64,000 nucleotides of DNA from Pelecanus crispus (lineage: Eukaryota; Chordata; Aves; Pelecaniformes; Pelecanidae): assembly GCF_030463565.1 (NCBI RefSeq), contig NC_134649.1, forward strand, positions 30,839,044 to 30,903,043, in the 5' to 3' direction. Shown in pieces: positions 7,896 through 21,000 of the stretch. A program made the translations under genes and the position numbers. Each line of letters starts with the position of its first letter. Positions within the stretch are counted from its first letter, which is position 1. Under the pieces are notes generated by a model. The model was not told where the DNA came from. It made no database searches and worked only from the letters and a program-made list of their open reading frames with translations.

Positions 7896-9863
7896 GGTGG
7901 CCGTTAATGACTGCAGCGGGAGATGCCACGCGCATGTGTCGCCTTCCTCCTCCTCTCCCTTTCTCGAGGGGCAGCGTTAGCGGCTGGGCCCAGACGGTTG
8001 TCTTCTCCACTGACGGTTGGCAGCACCTTCCCCAGACCTCCCTCCTTGCGGGCTGGCCTTGGCCGGCTCCCCAGCACCATGGCCGTGTGCTTCGGGCCTC
8101 GCTGGCCCCGCAGCCTGCTCAGTTTCCCCGGGGGAAGTTCACACCCACGCCCGGGACCGGGGGTCTCTGCCCCCGCCCCCAGGAGGGTGGCCCGGCACGG
8201 CCCAGTCGGCGCCGCCACCCATCTCCTGCCAAAGTGGGCTGTGCCCGCCCACGCGCCATGGCCCTCGCGGCTCGCCCCCCCAAATCACGTGCCCCGGCGC
8301 CAGCGATTTTTGACACGCTTCAACTCTGTTTCCTTCTGGACAAGGCTATAACCGACTTCCTATCCTCTAAGTTGCCTAGCTTAGTGAGAATTGTGGCAAA
8401 GCGGCAAAGCTGCTTTTCTCTGAACGTTAAGTTCAGTGTCACATCTGTATTTGTGACATGAAGATTGCTGTAGATTGTGTTGCTACAGGAGCCAAAAGGC
8501 ATTCCCCGTTGCCCAGTTGCGGGCCTTGTTCCCCAACGTGATTGCTGCCGTACCAACTGAAGGCTTCCTTCTTGCAGTGTAAGCCAAGAAACCCTTTGTA
8601 ATAGAGATTGCAAACACCCGGCAAGGACTTCACAGAGTTCAGGAGAGTCAGAGCAGTACCTGTTGCTGAGGGCTTGAGTCCTGTCATACGCCCTCGAGAG
8701 CAAAAAAATCACGTGTGCTCTACGGGAGGGTAACAAGGGGCCTGGGAAGTGTCAGTCGTCCAAAAGGATTTCCCTCCTGTTGGCGACCAGCAGCAAGTAC
8801 CTTTCTAGTGCAGGCAGGAGAAGAGATTTGGTTGCAGAGTGACTGCTGAACAGCTCCGTGGGAGCTGGCGCAGAGAGCGAGAAGGCTGAATCAAAGAATG
8901 ACGGTGACCAAAGCACGAAGGAAATCCCGTGGGGTGGCTGTCCAGATTTGAACAGCCCTCTGCTCTTCAGGCAAAGTACCGGCGCTCTTACGGTGCAAGC
9001 TGACTCCTTAAAGCAGGGAGCAGCTGTCCTCTCTGAGGAAGGCAGGGGAACCTGGGACACCTGATGGGCTCTTCTGCCAACAAAGAGGCAATGAGGAAGG
9101 AAAGGCGGTGCAGAGGGTCCAAAAGAGAACTCGGTGGCAGCACTTTGTCCTTCTGTTCTTGACTGCTGTGATTGGCAAGACGTGAGGTCTAGACATGGCC
9201 AGAACAGGTAGTGCTCTTCAGGGGGACTGCGATGTGGAGCTCCGAGGCACTCCCGGGCAACGGAGCTCGAATGGAGCTGGCCAAAGAGCTGTGGCCACGC
9301 ACAGCCTCGCTCTGAACGGAGGAGCTTGTTCCCTGGCACCGCTCACCTCTGCGTGCATCTAGCTAACGGAGATCTCTAATGCCCTGGCGTCGGCAGGCCG
9401 AGCAAAACCTCAGAAAGCCTGGTGAGGAGGAAGCCCTGAGCACCGGAGTTTGGCTTGGAAGGTGGCTGGTAGAAGCGGACGGCTGAGGACACTCCAAAAG
9501 CAGGAGCTGAGGGAGGCAGCCTGGGAAGAAGCCTCTAGTCACTCTCAGCAGCGTCAGCCAGCTCGTATTGTAGAAGGCCGCCTGGGGGTTTCAGGTGTCT
9601 ATCTTGGTCCTGAAGGGCATTTTGGACCTGGACTCTCCAATCCTGGATTTCGCATTCCTTTTTGCCTACGCTGGTTGCGCCTGAGACGCCGTCTGGCTTT
9701 TGTCCTGGTGCCGCAGGCGAATTATTGAGAGAAGTCATCGTTGTGGGGTTAACTAAAAGGGTTTCATTAATGATTAAGCGACGATCAAATGCTCGTTGAT
9801 CGATGGCTGAATGAAAATCAAATGGTAATCAAACGGTGATCAAGCAATAACTGAACGGCAATT
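7895..9863. other. Spacer between copies 1 and 2, no recognisable gene
   Basis: It matches the 920-2888 spacer base for base apart from isolated changes (G at 7993, C at 9001). I see no gene in it. Confidence 0.7.
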
Positions 9864-10125
9864 AGAATCATAGAATCATTGAGGTTGGAAAAGACCCTGA
9901 AGATCATCGAGCCCAACCGTTAACCTAACGCTACCGAGGCCACCACTAAACCATGTCCCTAAGCGCCGCGTCCACACGTCTTTGAGATACCTCCGGGGGT
10001 GCTGACTCAACCGCTTCCCTGGGCAGCCTGTTCCGACGCTTGACAACCCTCGGCCCATCGATCCAGCCTGTCCAGATCCCACTGCAGAGCCTTTCTACCC
10101 TCAAACAGACCAACACTCGCACCCA
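9864..10125 (-). mobile_element. CR1 LINE 3' fragment upstream of copy 2
   Basis: Same truncated minus-strand CR1 as at 2889-3150, with the same ends. Confidence 0.85.
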
Positions 10126-11124
10126 CCGCCTCCAAAGCTGCCCCACAGCCACGTGCGGCTTCCCACCCCACCAAGGAGAGGCTCACACTGACTCGGAAAG
10201 GCAGTTTATTGCCATGGGAAGAGGCCATTTCCGCCGTGACTCCCCAGCTTGCGGTCCCGCTGCTTTTTCTTCCGGAGGCAGCACGTCACCAAAGCGCTAA
10301 GGAGTTCAGGAGAAAGACGTTGGGCCACCTGCGACATTTAGGCGCCGTCCTGAGGTCCTGTGCTGTGCCCCGGCCACCCACCGCGTCCGAGCGGATGGGA
10401 TGTGTGAGCCCTGCAGGCCAGGCTGCGAGGTCGCTGCCGTCCCCTGTGCCGGGGAGCCCAGAACCGGAGGCAGTCCTGCAGAGGCAGCCTTACCGGTGCC
10501 GCGCAGAGAGGAAGGATCGCCTTCCGCGAGCTGCTGGCAGCGCTCCCCGTGCCGGGGGCAGGAGCAGAGATTTCCCTTGGCCAGGGCTGGAGCCCTGGAG
10601 TCGCACTGCCCAAACAGCACCTTTCGGCCAACAGTGCCGCCCTCGACGGCTGCCCCGGGGGACCCGGCGTTTGACTCCGCACTTGCTGCAGGAGCAGCCG
10701 CCCCGGTTACGTGGGTGCCGAGGGCTCGGGCCCCCACCTCGGCACTTCACACCCACCCCTGTGAGGCGGGGGCCGTGTCACAATGGGTGGCAGGTGGCCA
10801 AGGGCGGTGGAGATGTCACAGCGGCCACTGTGACCCGCGGGGGCAAGCCCACAGAAAGCAACGCCGGGCTCGGGCCGTGCGTCAGTGCGACCTGGTGAGG
10901 TGAGGAGAGGGCAGGGCAGGGACGGGGCTCGCGCGGGGCTGCCGAGGGAGGAGGGGAGCCCCACGCCTCGGGGCTCTGGGCCTGTGCTGCCAGCTCGCCC
11001 GCGTCTCGCTTCTCCCTCACCCGCCATCCTGCTTCTCCCTCAGAGTCAGCAGAGGAGCATCCGGAGGAGACCCCCAGCGCCGCTGGGACAGGGTCTCTCC
11101 AAACGCTCACCGTTGACGTGCGCC
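10126..11124 (+). promoter_or_regulatory. CpG-rich 5' flank and leader of copy 2
   Basis: Palindrome arms lie at 10815-10821 and 10828-10834, tandem donors at 10895 and 10900, and the leader exon runs 11044-11124. Confidence 0.5.
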
Positions 11125-14100
11125 ATGTCTGCAAGGAAGCGGAAGGCCCCCGACTCGATGGAGCAGGGTGAGAGCAACGTATCCCTCCCGCAGCCTGGCA
11201 GAGGGGTTGCCGGCGCGGTCAGCGTGGGGCCGAGAGCAGCGGCAGGGGGAGGCAGGAGCTCCCCAACCGTGGGCACCTGCTGGGACACGCGTGCCTGCAA
11301 TGCCCCCTTCCTCTCCAAGGCCTCCAGCCCTGCCCATCAGCCAGCTAGGCAGGGACACAGGAGGCCCTTGCGGGCAATCCCTCAGGGACGCTTGCCCCGG
11401 CCCCGCAGAGCTGCTCATCCCCGGTGCCATTTGCTCTCTCCCCCCGCAGCATGCATGCTGTGTCGCCGGGCAGAGGCTGACCCGGATGTCTGTGGGTGCA
11501 TGCTGGAGAAGCAAGGACTCTGTGCCCATGTGTTTTGCCTGGTGAGTTCCTCCGGGGCTCCCTCCAGCTTTGCGACAGGCACTCCCTGCCACGCTCTCCT
11601 TCCTCATCAGCTCCTCGTCCGTTCTCTTCTGCAGTTTTTTGCCAGCGAGCTGTTTCAGCAATGGGGCAAGGAAGTAGGACTCATGGGATTTCTCCCTGAG
11701 GATATTCGACAGACAGTCGAGCGGGCAGCACAGAAGGTGAGGCCCTGACAAGAACAGGGAGATTGGAGCCGGGAGAGGTTGGCGGGAGCCCAGCCCAGCC
11801 CCCAGGAAAGAAACCCCAGCCCTTGCAACCAGCTCTGGGACAAAAGTCTCGCTCCCAGCAGCTCCACAGAGGGAGGCTCCAGCACAGGAGCCTCGTCCGC
11901 CAGGCAGATCTGCGCGGTGTGACCCAGCAGCGGCCGCATCCTGCGCCCTGCCCGGAGGCGTGGGGCTGCCTGTGGGGGCGCCGAGGCTGCCGCTGATGGG
12001 GGCTGCTGTGCTCTTTCCAGCACTGCTTCGTCTGTGGCGAGAGCGGGGCCACCATCGCCTGCCAGGAGACGGGCTGCGACCGCAGCTTCCATCTCCCCTG
12101 TGCCGTGGAGGGTGGATGCGTCACCCAGTTCTTTCCTCAGTACAGGTACCTCCTCTCCCCTCCTCGCCGCCGGCGGGGAAGGACCCGGCACTTCTCACCT
12201 CGCCCGTCCCTTTCCCCTTCCCCCCAGGTCCTTCTGCTGGGAGCACCGCCCAGAGCAGGCAGTGGGGGCGGCTCCGGAGGAGAACACCACCTGCCTCATC
12301 TGCCTGGACCTTGTGGAGGACAGAACGTCCTACGGCACCATGGTGTGCCCAGCGTGCCAACACGCCTGGTTCCACAGGGGCTGCATCCAGGTAGGAGCCG
12401 CTCCCTCGCCCCCGGGGCACGGCGGGCGCTCAGCAGCACCAGGGCCTCAACTCGTGCTCCTTATGGTACTCCTGCAGGGACAGGCTGTGAGCGCTGGCTT
12501 CTCTTGCTTCCGGTGCCCCCTCTGTAGGGATAAGGATCTCTTCCTCTCGGAAATGCTCGTCATGGGGATCCGAATCCCCTTCAGGTTGGTGTCCTTGTGC
12601 TCGGCTCACGAGGCAGGAGGGTGCAAGCGCTGTGCCCTGCCAGGGCCTGCCCCTGCAGCCCTGGCCCTCCGCTCTCCCGTGAGTCTGGGCTTCCGCTTCA
12701 CGGAGGAGTTGGAAACAGGGCAGCGGGGGGAAGAGCAGGGATGCCCTGCATCTGCCTTACGCCCTGCCGGGCAGCAGGGGCTCCTCACTTCTCCTTTCTC
12801 CATCAGACTGCCATCATGGGAGAACAGCCGTGCATACGCAGCACTAAATGAGAGGCACAGGCGCTGCGATGCCCGTGAGTGCCTTTGCCCAGGAGGCAGG
12901 GAGCAGGCAGAGGAAGAGGGGTGAGTTGCCAAAGCTGCACCCCGCGGCTCTGCACGGGATCTCTGTCTGGCCAAGGGCTCGAAGCGGCAGGACGAAGAAC
13001 AAGAGCTCTGCCGGACAAGCCCGTGCTGCCGTCACTTTGTCCTCACAGCCATGAACCCGTGTGCTTCCCCAGGCCCTGGCAACTGCTCCTGTGCTGCTCC
13101 TGCGCTGCCGAGGGCACCCACAGACGCTGCTCCTACTGGAGGAACAGCACGGCCAGCTGGGAGTGCGACAGCTGTGCTGGCCTGGGCACCGGTAAGAGGC
13201 AAAGCAGCCGCGTGCCCCTGGGCTGGGGCCAGGGCCCAGGCGAGTCCTGGCCGCGGGTGCCCAGGGTGGGCTTGGCAGAGCCTCTCTGCTCCAGGAGGGC
13301 TGGGGGCACCGCTCTGGCACCTATCCTGCCCCGGGCCTGGGGGGCCGTGCCCTTGACCTTCCTGCTTCTCCCCTTACAGCCTCCGGTCACAGCTCGGAGC
13401 TCACCGGCCCCAGCACTGCCAGCCAGTCAGGATCGAGGCCATCCCACAGCTCCCCGGCACCCGAGACCAGCAGCCCCGGCACCACCAGCCAGGCGGCATC
13501 ACGGCAGTCTCTTGGATCTCCGGCTCCGGAGGCCAGCAGCCCCAGCAGCCCCAGCACCACCAGCCAGGCAGCATCGGGGCCATCCCAATGCTCCCTGGCC
13601 CCCGAGACCAGCAGCCCCAGCACTGGCAGCCAGGTGGCATCAGGGCCATCCCACGGCTCCCTAGCAACGGAGACCAGCAGCCCCAGCACTGGTAGCCTGG
13701 CGGCATTGGGGCCATCCCATGGCTCCCCAGTGCTTCAGGGCAGCAGCCGCTCCCGCCCACCTGGGCCCGACCGCACGCGAAACCGCTCCCGGTTGCAGCG
13801 TCGGGCCCAAAAGCCCTACAGCCGTCCCACGGGATGCCCTGAGAGCAGCCGCACATCAGCAGCACCCAGTGCTGGGAGCAGCACCGCCAGCCAGGCCGCG
13901 CTGGGGCCGGCCCACAGCTCCGCGGCACACGAGACCAGCAGCCCCAGCACCGCCAGCCAGCTGCCATCGGGGCCCTCCTTCGGCTCCCCAGTGCTTCAGG
14001 GCAGCAGCCGCTCCCGCCCACCTGGGCCTGACCGCACGCGAAACCGCTCCCGGTTGCAGCGTCGGGCCCAAAAGCCCTACAGCCGGCCCACAGGATGCCC

Positions 14101-14803
14101 TGAGAGCAGCCGCACATCAGCAGCACCCAGTGCTGGGAGCAGCACCGCCAGCCAGGCCGCGCTGGGGCTGGCCCACAGCTCTGCGGCACCCGACACCAGC
14201 AGCCCCAGCACCGCCAGCCAGCTGCCATCGGGGCCCTCCTGCGGCTCCCCAGCACCGCAGACCACCAGCCCCAGCGCTCGCAGCCAGGCGGCATCAGGGC
14301 CGTCCCACGGCTCCCTGGCACCAGAGACCAGCAGCCCCAGCAATGCGGCATCAGGGCCATCCCACGGCTCCCCAGTGCTTCAGGGCAGCAGCCGCTCCAG
14401 CCCACCTGGGCCCGACCGCACGCAAAACCGCTCCCGGTTGCAGCGTCGGGCCCAAAAGCCCTACAGCCGGCCCACGGGATGCCCTGAGAGCAGCCGCACA
14501 GCAGCACCCAGTGCTGGGAGCAGCACCGCCAGCCAGGCCGCGCTGGGGCCGTCCCACAGCTCCGCGGCACACGAGACCAGCAGCCCCAGCACCGCCAGCC
14601 AGCTGCCATCGGGGCCCTCCTTCGGCTCGCCAGCGCTCCAGAGCAGCAGCCGCTCCAGCCCCCCTGGGCCCGCGCGGATGCGAGAGCGCTCCCACTTGCA
14701 ACGTCGGGCCCAAACTCCTTACAGCCGGCCCGAACGCCGCCACGGGACCAGCCGTGCGCCGTCCCCGAGTGCTGGCCCTGATCCCCCTCCGCCGGCACAA
14801 TAA
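11125..14803 (+). CDS. PHF7: PHF7-like PHD-finger protein, copy 2 (762 aa)
   Basis: Exons: 11125-11167, 11450-11541, 11635-11736, 12021-12145, 12228-12390, 12478-12584, 12807-12920, 13073-13191, 13380-14803. The zinc-finger core (residues 1-288) appears identical to copy 1 and keeps all ligands. The tail is 22 residues shorter: its first long unit (13721-13981) ends with the HETSSPSTASQLPSGPSF sequence typical of the penultimate unit, then joins directly to a new GSPVLQ start. This looks like recombination between non-equivalent tail units and it preserves the frame. Introns 5 and 6 carry the copy 1-type variants, except one private A at the base equivalent to 5650 (intron 6). Confidence 0.85.
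13721..14803 (+). repeat. Tail repeat units of copy 2, with a recombinant first unit
   Basis: Units start at 13721 (261 bases, hybrid), 13982 (384 including insert), 14366 (258) and 14624 (terminal). The first unit lacks the 66 bases that encode the PAPQTTSPSARSQ-type segment. Confidence 0.9.
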
Positions 14804-14804
14804 A
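14799..14804 (+). terminator. Poly(A) signal AATAAA overlapping the stop codon, copy 2
   Basis: The TAA stop is at 14801-14803 inside the hexamer. Confidence 0.75.
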
Positions 14805-16772
14805 GGTGGCCGTTAATGACTGCAGCGGGAGATGCCACGCGCATGTGTCGCCTTCCTCCTCCTCTCCCTTTCTCGAGGGGCAGCGTTAGCGGCTGGGCCC
14901 AGACGGTTGTCTTCTCCACTGACGGTTGGCAGCACCTTCCCCAGACCTCCCTCCTTGCGGGCTGGCCTTGGCCGGCTCCCCAGCACCATGGCCGTGTGCT
15001 TCGGGCCTCGCTGGCCCCGCAGCCTGCTCAGTTTCCCCGGGGGAAGTTCACACCCACGCCCGGGACCGGGGGTCTCTGCCCCCGCCCCCAGGAGGGTGGC
15101 CCGGCACGGCCCAGTCGGCGCCGCCACCCATCTCCTGCCAAAGTGGGCTGTGCCCGCCCACGCGCCATGGCCCTCGCGGCTCGCCCCCCCAAATCACGTG
15201 CCCCGGCGCCAGCGATTTTTGACACGCTTCAACTCTGTTTCCTTCTGGACAAGGCTATAACCGACTTCCTATCCTCTAAGTTGCCTAGCTTAGTGAGAAT
15301 TGTGGCAAAGCGGCAAAGCTGCTTTTCTCTGAACGTTAAGTTCAGTGTCACATCTGTATTTGTGACATGAAGATTGCTGTAGATTGTGTTGCTACAGGAG
15401 CCAAAAGGCATTCCCCGTTGCCCAGTTGCGGGCCTTGTTCCCCAACGTGATTGCTGCCGTACCAACTGAAGGCTTCCTTCTTGCAGTGTAAGCCAAGAAA
15501 CCCTTTGTAATAGAGATTGCAAACACCCGGCAAGGACTTCACAGAGTTCAGGAGAGTCAGAGCAGTACCTGTTGCTGAGGGCTTGAGTCCTGTCATACGC
15601 CCTCGAGAGCAAAAAAATCACGTGTGCTCTACGGGAGGGTAACAAGGGGCCTGGGAAGTGTCAGTCGTCCAAAAGGATTTCCCTCCTGTTGGCGACCAGC
15701 AGCAAGTACCTTTCTAGTGCAGGCAGGAGAAGAGATTTGGTTGCAGAGTGACTGCTGAACAGCTCCGTGGGAGCTGGCGCAGAGAGCGAGAAGGCTGAAT
15801 CAAAGAATGACGGTGACCAAAGCACGAAGGAAATCCCGTGGGGTGGCTGTCCAGATTTGAACAGCCCTCTGCTCTTCAGGCAAAGTACCGGCGCTCTTAC
15901 GGTGCAAGCTGACTCCTTAAAGCAGGGAGCAGCTGTCCTCTCTGAGGAAGGCAGGGGAACCTGGGACACCTGATGGGCTCTTCTGCCAACAAAGAGGCAA
16001 TGAGGAAGGAAAGGCGGTGCAGAGGGTCCAAAAGAGAACTCGGTGGCAGCACTTTGTCCTTCTGTTCTTGACTGCTGTGATTGGCAAGACGTGAGGTCTA
16101 GACATGGCCAGAACAGGTAGTGCTCTTCAGGGGGACTGCGATGTGGAGCTCCGAGGCACTCCCGGGCAACGGAGCTCGAATGGAGCTGGCCAAAGAGCTG
16201 TGGCCACGCACAGCCTCGCTCTGAACGGAGGAGCTTGTTCCCTGGCACCGCTCACCTCTGCGTGCATCTAGCTAACGGAGATCTCTAATGCCCTGGCGTC
16301 GGCAGGCCGAGCAAAACCTCAGAAAGCCTGGTGAGGAGGAAGCCCTGAGCACCGGAGTTTGGCTTGGAAGGTGGCTGGTAGAAGCGGACGGCTGAGGACA
16401 CTCCAAAAGCAGGAGCTGAGGGAGGCAGCCTGGGAAGAAGCCTCTAGTCACTCTCAGCAGCGTCAGCCAGCTCGTATTGTAGAAGGCCGCCTGGGGGTTT
16501 CAGGTGTCTATCTTGGTCCTGAAGGGCATTTTGGACCTGGACTCTCCAATCCTGGATTTCGCATTCCTTTTTGCCTACGCTGGTTGCGCCTGAGACGCCG
16601 TCTGGCTTTTGTCCTGGTGCCGCAGGCGAATTATTGAGAGAAGTCATCGTTGTGGGGTTAACTAAAAGGGTTTCATTAATGATTAAGCGACGATCAAATG
16701 CTCGTTGATCGATGGCTGAATGAAAATCAAATGGTAATCAAACGGTGATCAAGCAATAACTGAACGGCAATT
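14804..16772. other. Spacer between copies 2 and 3, no recognisable gene
   Basis: Same layout as 920-2888. It retains the left-subgroup bases, A in CAGCACCATGG near 14986 and C in ACCGACTT near 15263. Confidence 0.7.
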
Positions 16773-17034
16773 AGAATCATAGAATCATTGAGGTTGGAAA
16801 AGACCCTGAAGATCATCGAGCCCAACCGTTAACCTAACGCTACCGAGGCCACCACTAAACCATGTCCCTAAGCGCCGCGTCCACACGTCTTTGAGATACC
16901 TCCGGGGGTGCTGACTCAACCGCTTCCCTGGGCAGCCTGTTCCGACGCTTGACAACCCTCGGCCCATCGATCCAGCCTGTCCAGATCCCACTGCAGAGCC
17001 TTTCTACCCTCAAACAGACCAACACTCGCACCCA
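16773..17034 (-). mobile_element. CR1 LINE 3' fragment upstream of copy 3
   Basis: Same truncated minus-strand CR1 as at 2889-3150. Confidence 0.85.
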
Positions 17035-18033
17035 CCGCCTCCAAAGCTGCCCCACAGCCACGTGCGGCTTCCCACCCCACCAAGGAGAGGCTCACACTGA
17101 CTCGGAAAGGCAGTTTATTGCCATGGGAAGAGGCCATTTCCGCCGTGACTCCCCAGCTTGCGGTCCCGCTGCTTTTTCTTCCGGAGGCAGCACGTCACCA
17201 AAGCGCTAAGGAGTTCAGGAGAAAGACGTTGGGCCACCTGCGACATTTAGGCGCCGTCCTGAGGTCCTGTGCTGTGCCCCGGCCACCCACCGCGTCCGAG
17301 CGGATGGGATGTGTGAGCCCTGCAGGCCAGGCTGCGAGGTCGCTGCCGTCCCCTGTGCCGGGGAGCCCAGAACCGGAGGCAGTCCTGCAGAGGCAGCCTT
17401 ACCGGTGCCGCGCAGAGAGGAAGGATCGCCTTCCGCGAGCTGCTGGCAGCGCTCCCCGTGCCGGGGGCAGGAGCAGAGATTTCCCTTGGCCAGGGCTGGA
17501 GCCCTGGAGTCGCACTGCCCAAACAGCACCTTTCGGCCAACAGTGCCGCCCTCGACGGCTGCCCCGGGGGACCCGGCGTTTGACTCCGCACTTGCTGCAG
17601 GAGCAGCCGCCCCGGTTACGTGGGTGCCGAGGGCTCGGGCCCCCACCTCGGCACTTCACACCCACCCCTGTGAGGCGGGGGCCGTGTCACAATGGGTGGC
17701 AGGTGGCCAAGGGCGGTGGAGATGTCACAGCGGCCACTGTGACCCGCGGGGGCAAGCCCACAGAAAGCAACGCCGGGCTCGGGCCGTGCGTCAGTGCGAC
17801 CTGGTGAGGTGAGGAGAGGGCAGGGCAGGGACGGGGCTCGCGCGGGGCTGCCGAGGGAGGAGGGGAGCCCCACGCCTCGGGGCTCTGGGCCTGTGCTGCC
17901 AGCTCGCCCGCGTCTCGCTTCTCCCTCACCCGCCATCCTGCTTCTCCCTCAGAGTCAGCAGAGGAGCATCCGGAGGAGACCCCCAGCGCCGCTGGGACAG
18001 GGTCTCTCCAAACGCTCACCGTTGACGTGCGCC
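17035..18033 (+). promoter_or_regulatory. CpG-rich 5' flank and leader of copy 3
   Basis: Palindrome arms lie at 17724-17730 and 17737-17743, tandem donors at 17804 and 17809, and the leader exon runs 17953-18033. Confidence 0.5.
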
Positions 18034-21000
18034 ATGTCTGCAAGGAAGCGGAAGGCCCCCGACTCGATGGAGCAGGGTGAGAGCAACGTATCCCTCCCGC
18101 AGCCTGGCAGAGGGGTTGCCGGCGCGGTCAGCGTGGGGCCGAGAGCAGCGGCAGGGGGAGGCAGGAGCTCCCCAACCGTGGGCACCTGCTGGGACACGCG
18201 TGCCTGCAATGCCCCCTTCCTCTCCAAGGCCTCCAGCCCTGCCCATCAGCCAGCTAGGCAGGGACACAGGAGGCCCTTGCGGGCAATCCCTCAGGGACGC
18301 TTGCCCCGGCCCCGCAGAGCTGCTCATCCCCGGTGCCATTTGCTCTCTCCCCCCGCAGCATGCATGCTGTGTCGCCGGGCAGAGGCTGACCCGGATGTCT
18401 GTGGGTGCATGCTGGAGAAGCAAGGACTCTGTGCCCATGTGTTTTGCCTGGTGAGTTCCTCCGGGGCTCCCTCCAGCTTTGCGACAGGCACTCCCTGCCA
18501 CGCTCTCCTTCCTCATCAGCTCCTCGTCCGTTCTCTTCTGCAGTTTTTTGCCAGCGAGCTGTTTCAGCAATGGGGCAAGGAAGTAGGACTCATGGGATTT
18601 CTCCCTGAGGATATTCGACAGACAGTCGAGCGGGCAGCACAGAAGGTGAGGCCCTGACAAGAACAGGGAGATTGGAGCCGGGAGAGGTTGGCGGGAGCCC
18701 AGCCCAGCCCCCAGGAAAGAAACCCCAGCCCTTGCAACCAGCTCTGGGACAAAAGTCTCGCTCCCAGCAGCTCCACAGAGGGAGGCTCCAGCACAGGAGC
18801 CTCGTCCGCCAGGCAGATCTGCGCGGTGTGACCCAGCAGCGGCCGCATCCTGCGCCCTGCCCGGAGGCGTGGGGCTGCCTGTGGGGGCGCCGAGGCTGCC
18901 GCTGATGGGGGCTGCTGTGCTCTTTCCAGCACTGCTTCGTCTGTGGCGAGAGCGGGGCCACCATCGCCTGCCAGGAGACGGGCTGCGACCGCAGCTTCCA
19001 TCTCCCCTGTGCCGTGGAGGGTGGATGCGTCACCCAGTTCTTTCCTCAGTACAGGTACCTCCTCTCCCCTCCTCGCCGCCGGCGGGGAAGGACCCGGCAC
19101 TTCTCACCTCGCCCGTCCCTTTCCCCTTCCCCCCAGGTCCTTCTGCTGGGAGCACCGCCCAGAGCAGGCAGTGGGGGCGGCTCCGGAGGAGAACACCACC
19201 TGCCTCATCTGCCTGGACCTTGTGGAGGACAGAACGTCCTACGGCACCATGGTGTGCCCAGCGTGCCAACACGCCTGGTTCCACAGGGGCTGCATCCAGG
19301 TAGGAGCCGCTCCCTCGCCCCCAGGGCACGGCGGGCACTCAGCAGCACCAGGGCCTCAACTCGTGCTCCTTATGGTACTCCTGCAGGGACAGGCTGTGAG
19401 CGCTGGCTTCTCTTGCTTCCGGTGCCCCCTCTGTAGGGATAAGGATCTCTTCCTCTCGGAAATGCTCGTCATGGGGATCCGAATTCCCTTCAGGTTGGTG
19501 TCCTTGTGCTCGGCTCACGAGGCAGGAGGGTGCGAGCGCTGTGCCCTGCCAGGGCCTGCCCCTGCAGCCCTGGCCCTCCGCTCTCCCGTGAGTCTGGGCT
19601 TCCGCTTCACGGAGGAGTTGGAAACAGGGCAGCGGGGGGAAGAGCAGGGATGCCCTGCATCTGCCTTATGCCCTGCCGGGCAGCAGGGGCTCCTCACTTC
19701 TCCTTTCTCCATCAGACTGCCATCATGGGAGAACAGCCGTGCATACGCAGCACTAAATGAGAGGCACAGGCGCTGCGATGCCCGTGAGTGCCTTTGCCCA
19801 GGAGGCAGGGAGCAGGCAGAGGAAGAGGGGTGAGTTGCCAAAGCTGCACCCCGCGGCTCTGCACGGGATCTCTGTCTGGCCAAGGGCTCGAAGCGGCAGG
19901 ACGAAGAACAAGAGCTCTGCCGGACAAGCCCGTGCTGCCGTCACTTTGTCCTCACAGCCATGAACCCGTGTGCTTCCCCAGGCCCTGGCAACTGCTCCTG
20001 TGCTGCTCCTGCGCTGCCGAGGGCACCCACAGACGCTGCTCCTACTGGAGGAACAGCACGGCCAGCTGGGAGTGCGACAGCTGTGCTGGCCTGGGCACCG
20101 GTAAGAGGCAAAGCAGCCGCGTGCCCCTGGGCTGGGGCCAGGGCCCAGGCGAGTCCTGGCCGCGGGTGCCCAGGGAGGGCTTGGCAGAGCCTCTCTGCTC
20201 CAGGAGGGCTGGGGGCACCGCTCTGGCACCTATCCTGCCCCGGGCCTGGGGGGCCGTGCCCTTGACCTTCCTGCTTCTCCCCTTACAGCCTCCGGTCACA
20301 GCTCGGAGCTCACCGGCCCCAGCACTGCCAGCCAGTCAGGATCGAGGCCATCCCACAGCTCCCCGGCACCCGAGACCAGCAGCCCCGGCACCACCAGCCA
20401 GGCGGCATCATGGCAGTCTCTTGGATCTCCGGCTCCGGAGGCCAGCAGCCCCAGCACCACCAGCCAGGCAGCATCGGGGCCATCCCAATGCTCCCTGGCC
20501 CCCGAGACCAGCAGCCCCAGCACTGGCAGCCAGGTGGCATCAGGGCCATCCCACGGCTCCCTAGCAACGGAGACCAGCAGCCCCAGCACTGGTAGCCTGG
20601 CGGCATTGGGGCCATCCCATGGCTCCCCAGTGCTTCAGGGCAGCAGCCGCTCCCGCCCACCTGGGCCCGACCGCACGCGAAACCGCTCCCGGTTGCAGCG
20701 TCGGGCCCAAAAGCCCTACAGCCGGCCCACAGGATGCCCTGAGAGCAGCCGCACATCAGCAGCACCCAGTGCTGGGAGCAGCACCGCCAGCCAGGCCGCG
20801 CTGGGGCCGGCCCACAGCTCCGCGGCACCCGACACCAGCAGCCGCAACGCTGCCAGCCAGCTGCCATCGGGGTCCTCCTGCAGCTCCCCAGCACTGCAGA
20901 CCACCAGCTGCAGCGCTCGCAGCCAGGCGGCATCAGGGCCGTCCCACGGCTCCCCTGTGCTTCAGGGCAGCAGCCGCTCCCGCCCACCTGGGCCTGACCG

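Noticed and set aside
6744-7907. 387-codon plus-strand frame, offset from the exon 9 frame
   Set aside because: The spliced frame from exon 8 enters the other frame, which ends exactly at the poly(A) signal; this one is a shadow, Ala/Pro-rich for compositional reasons.
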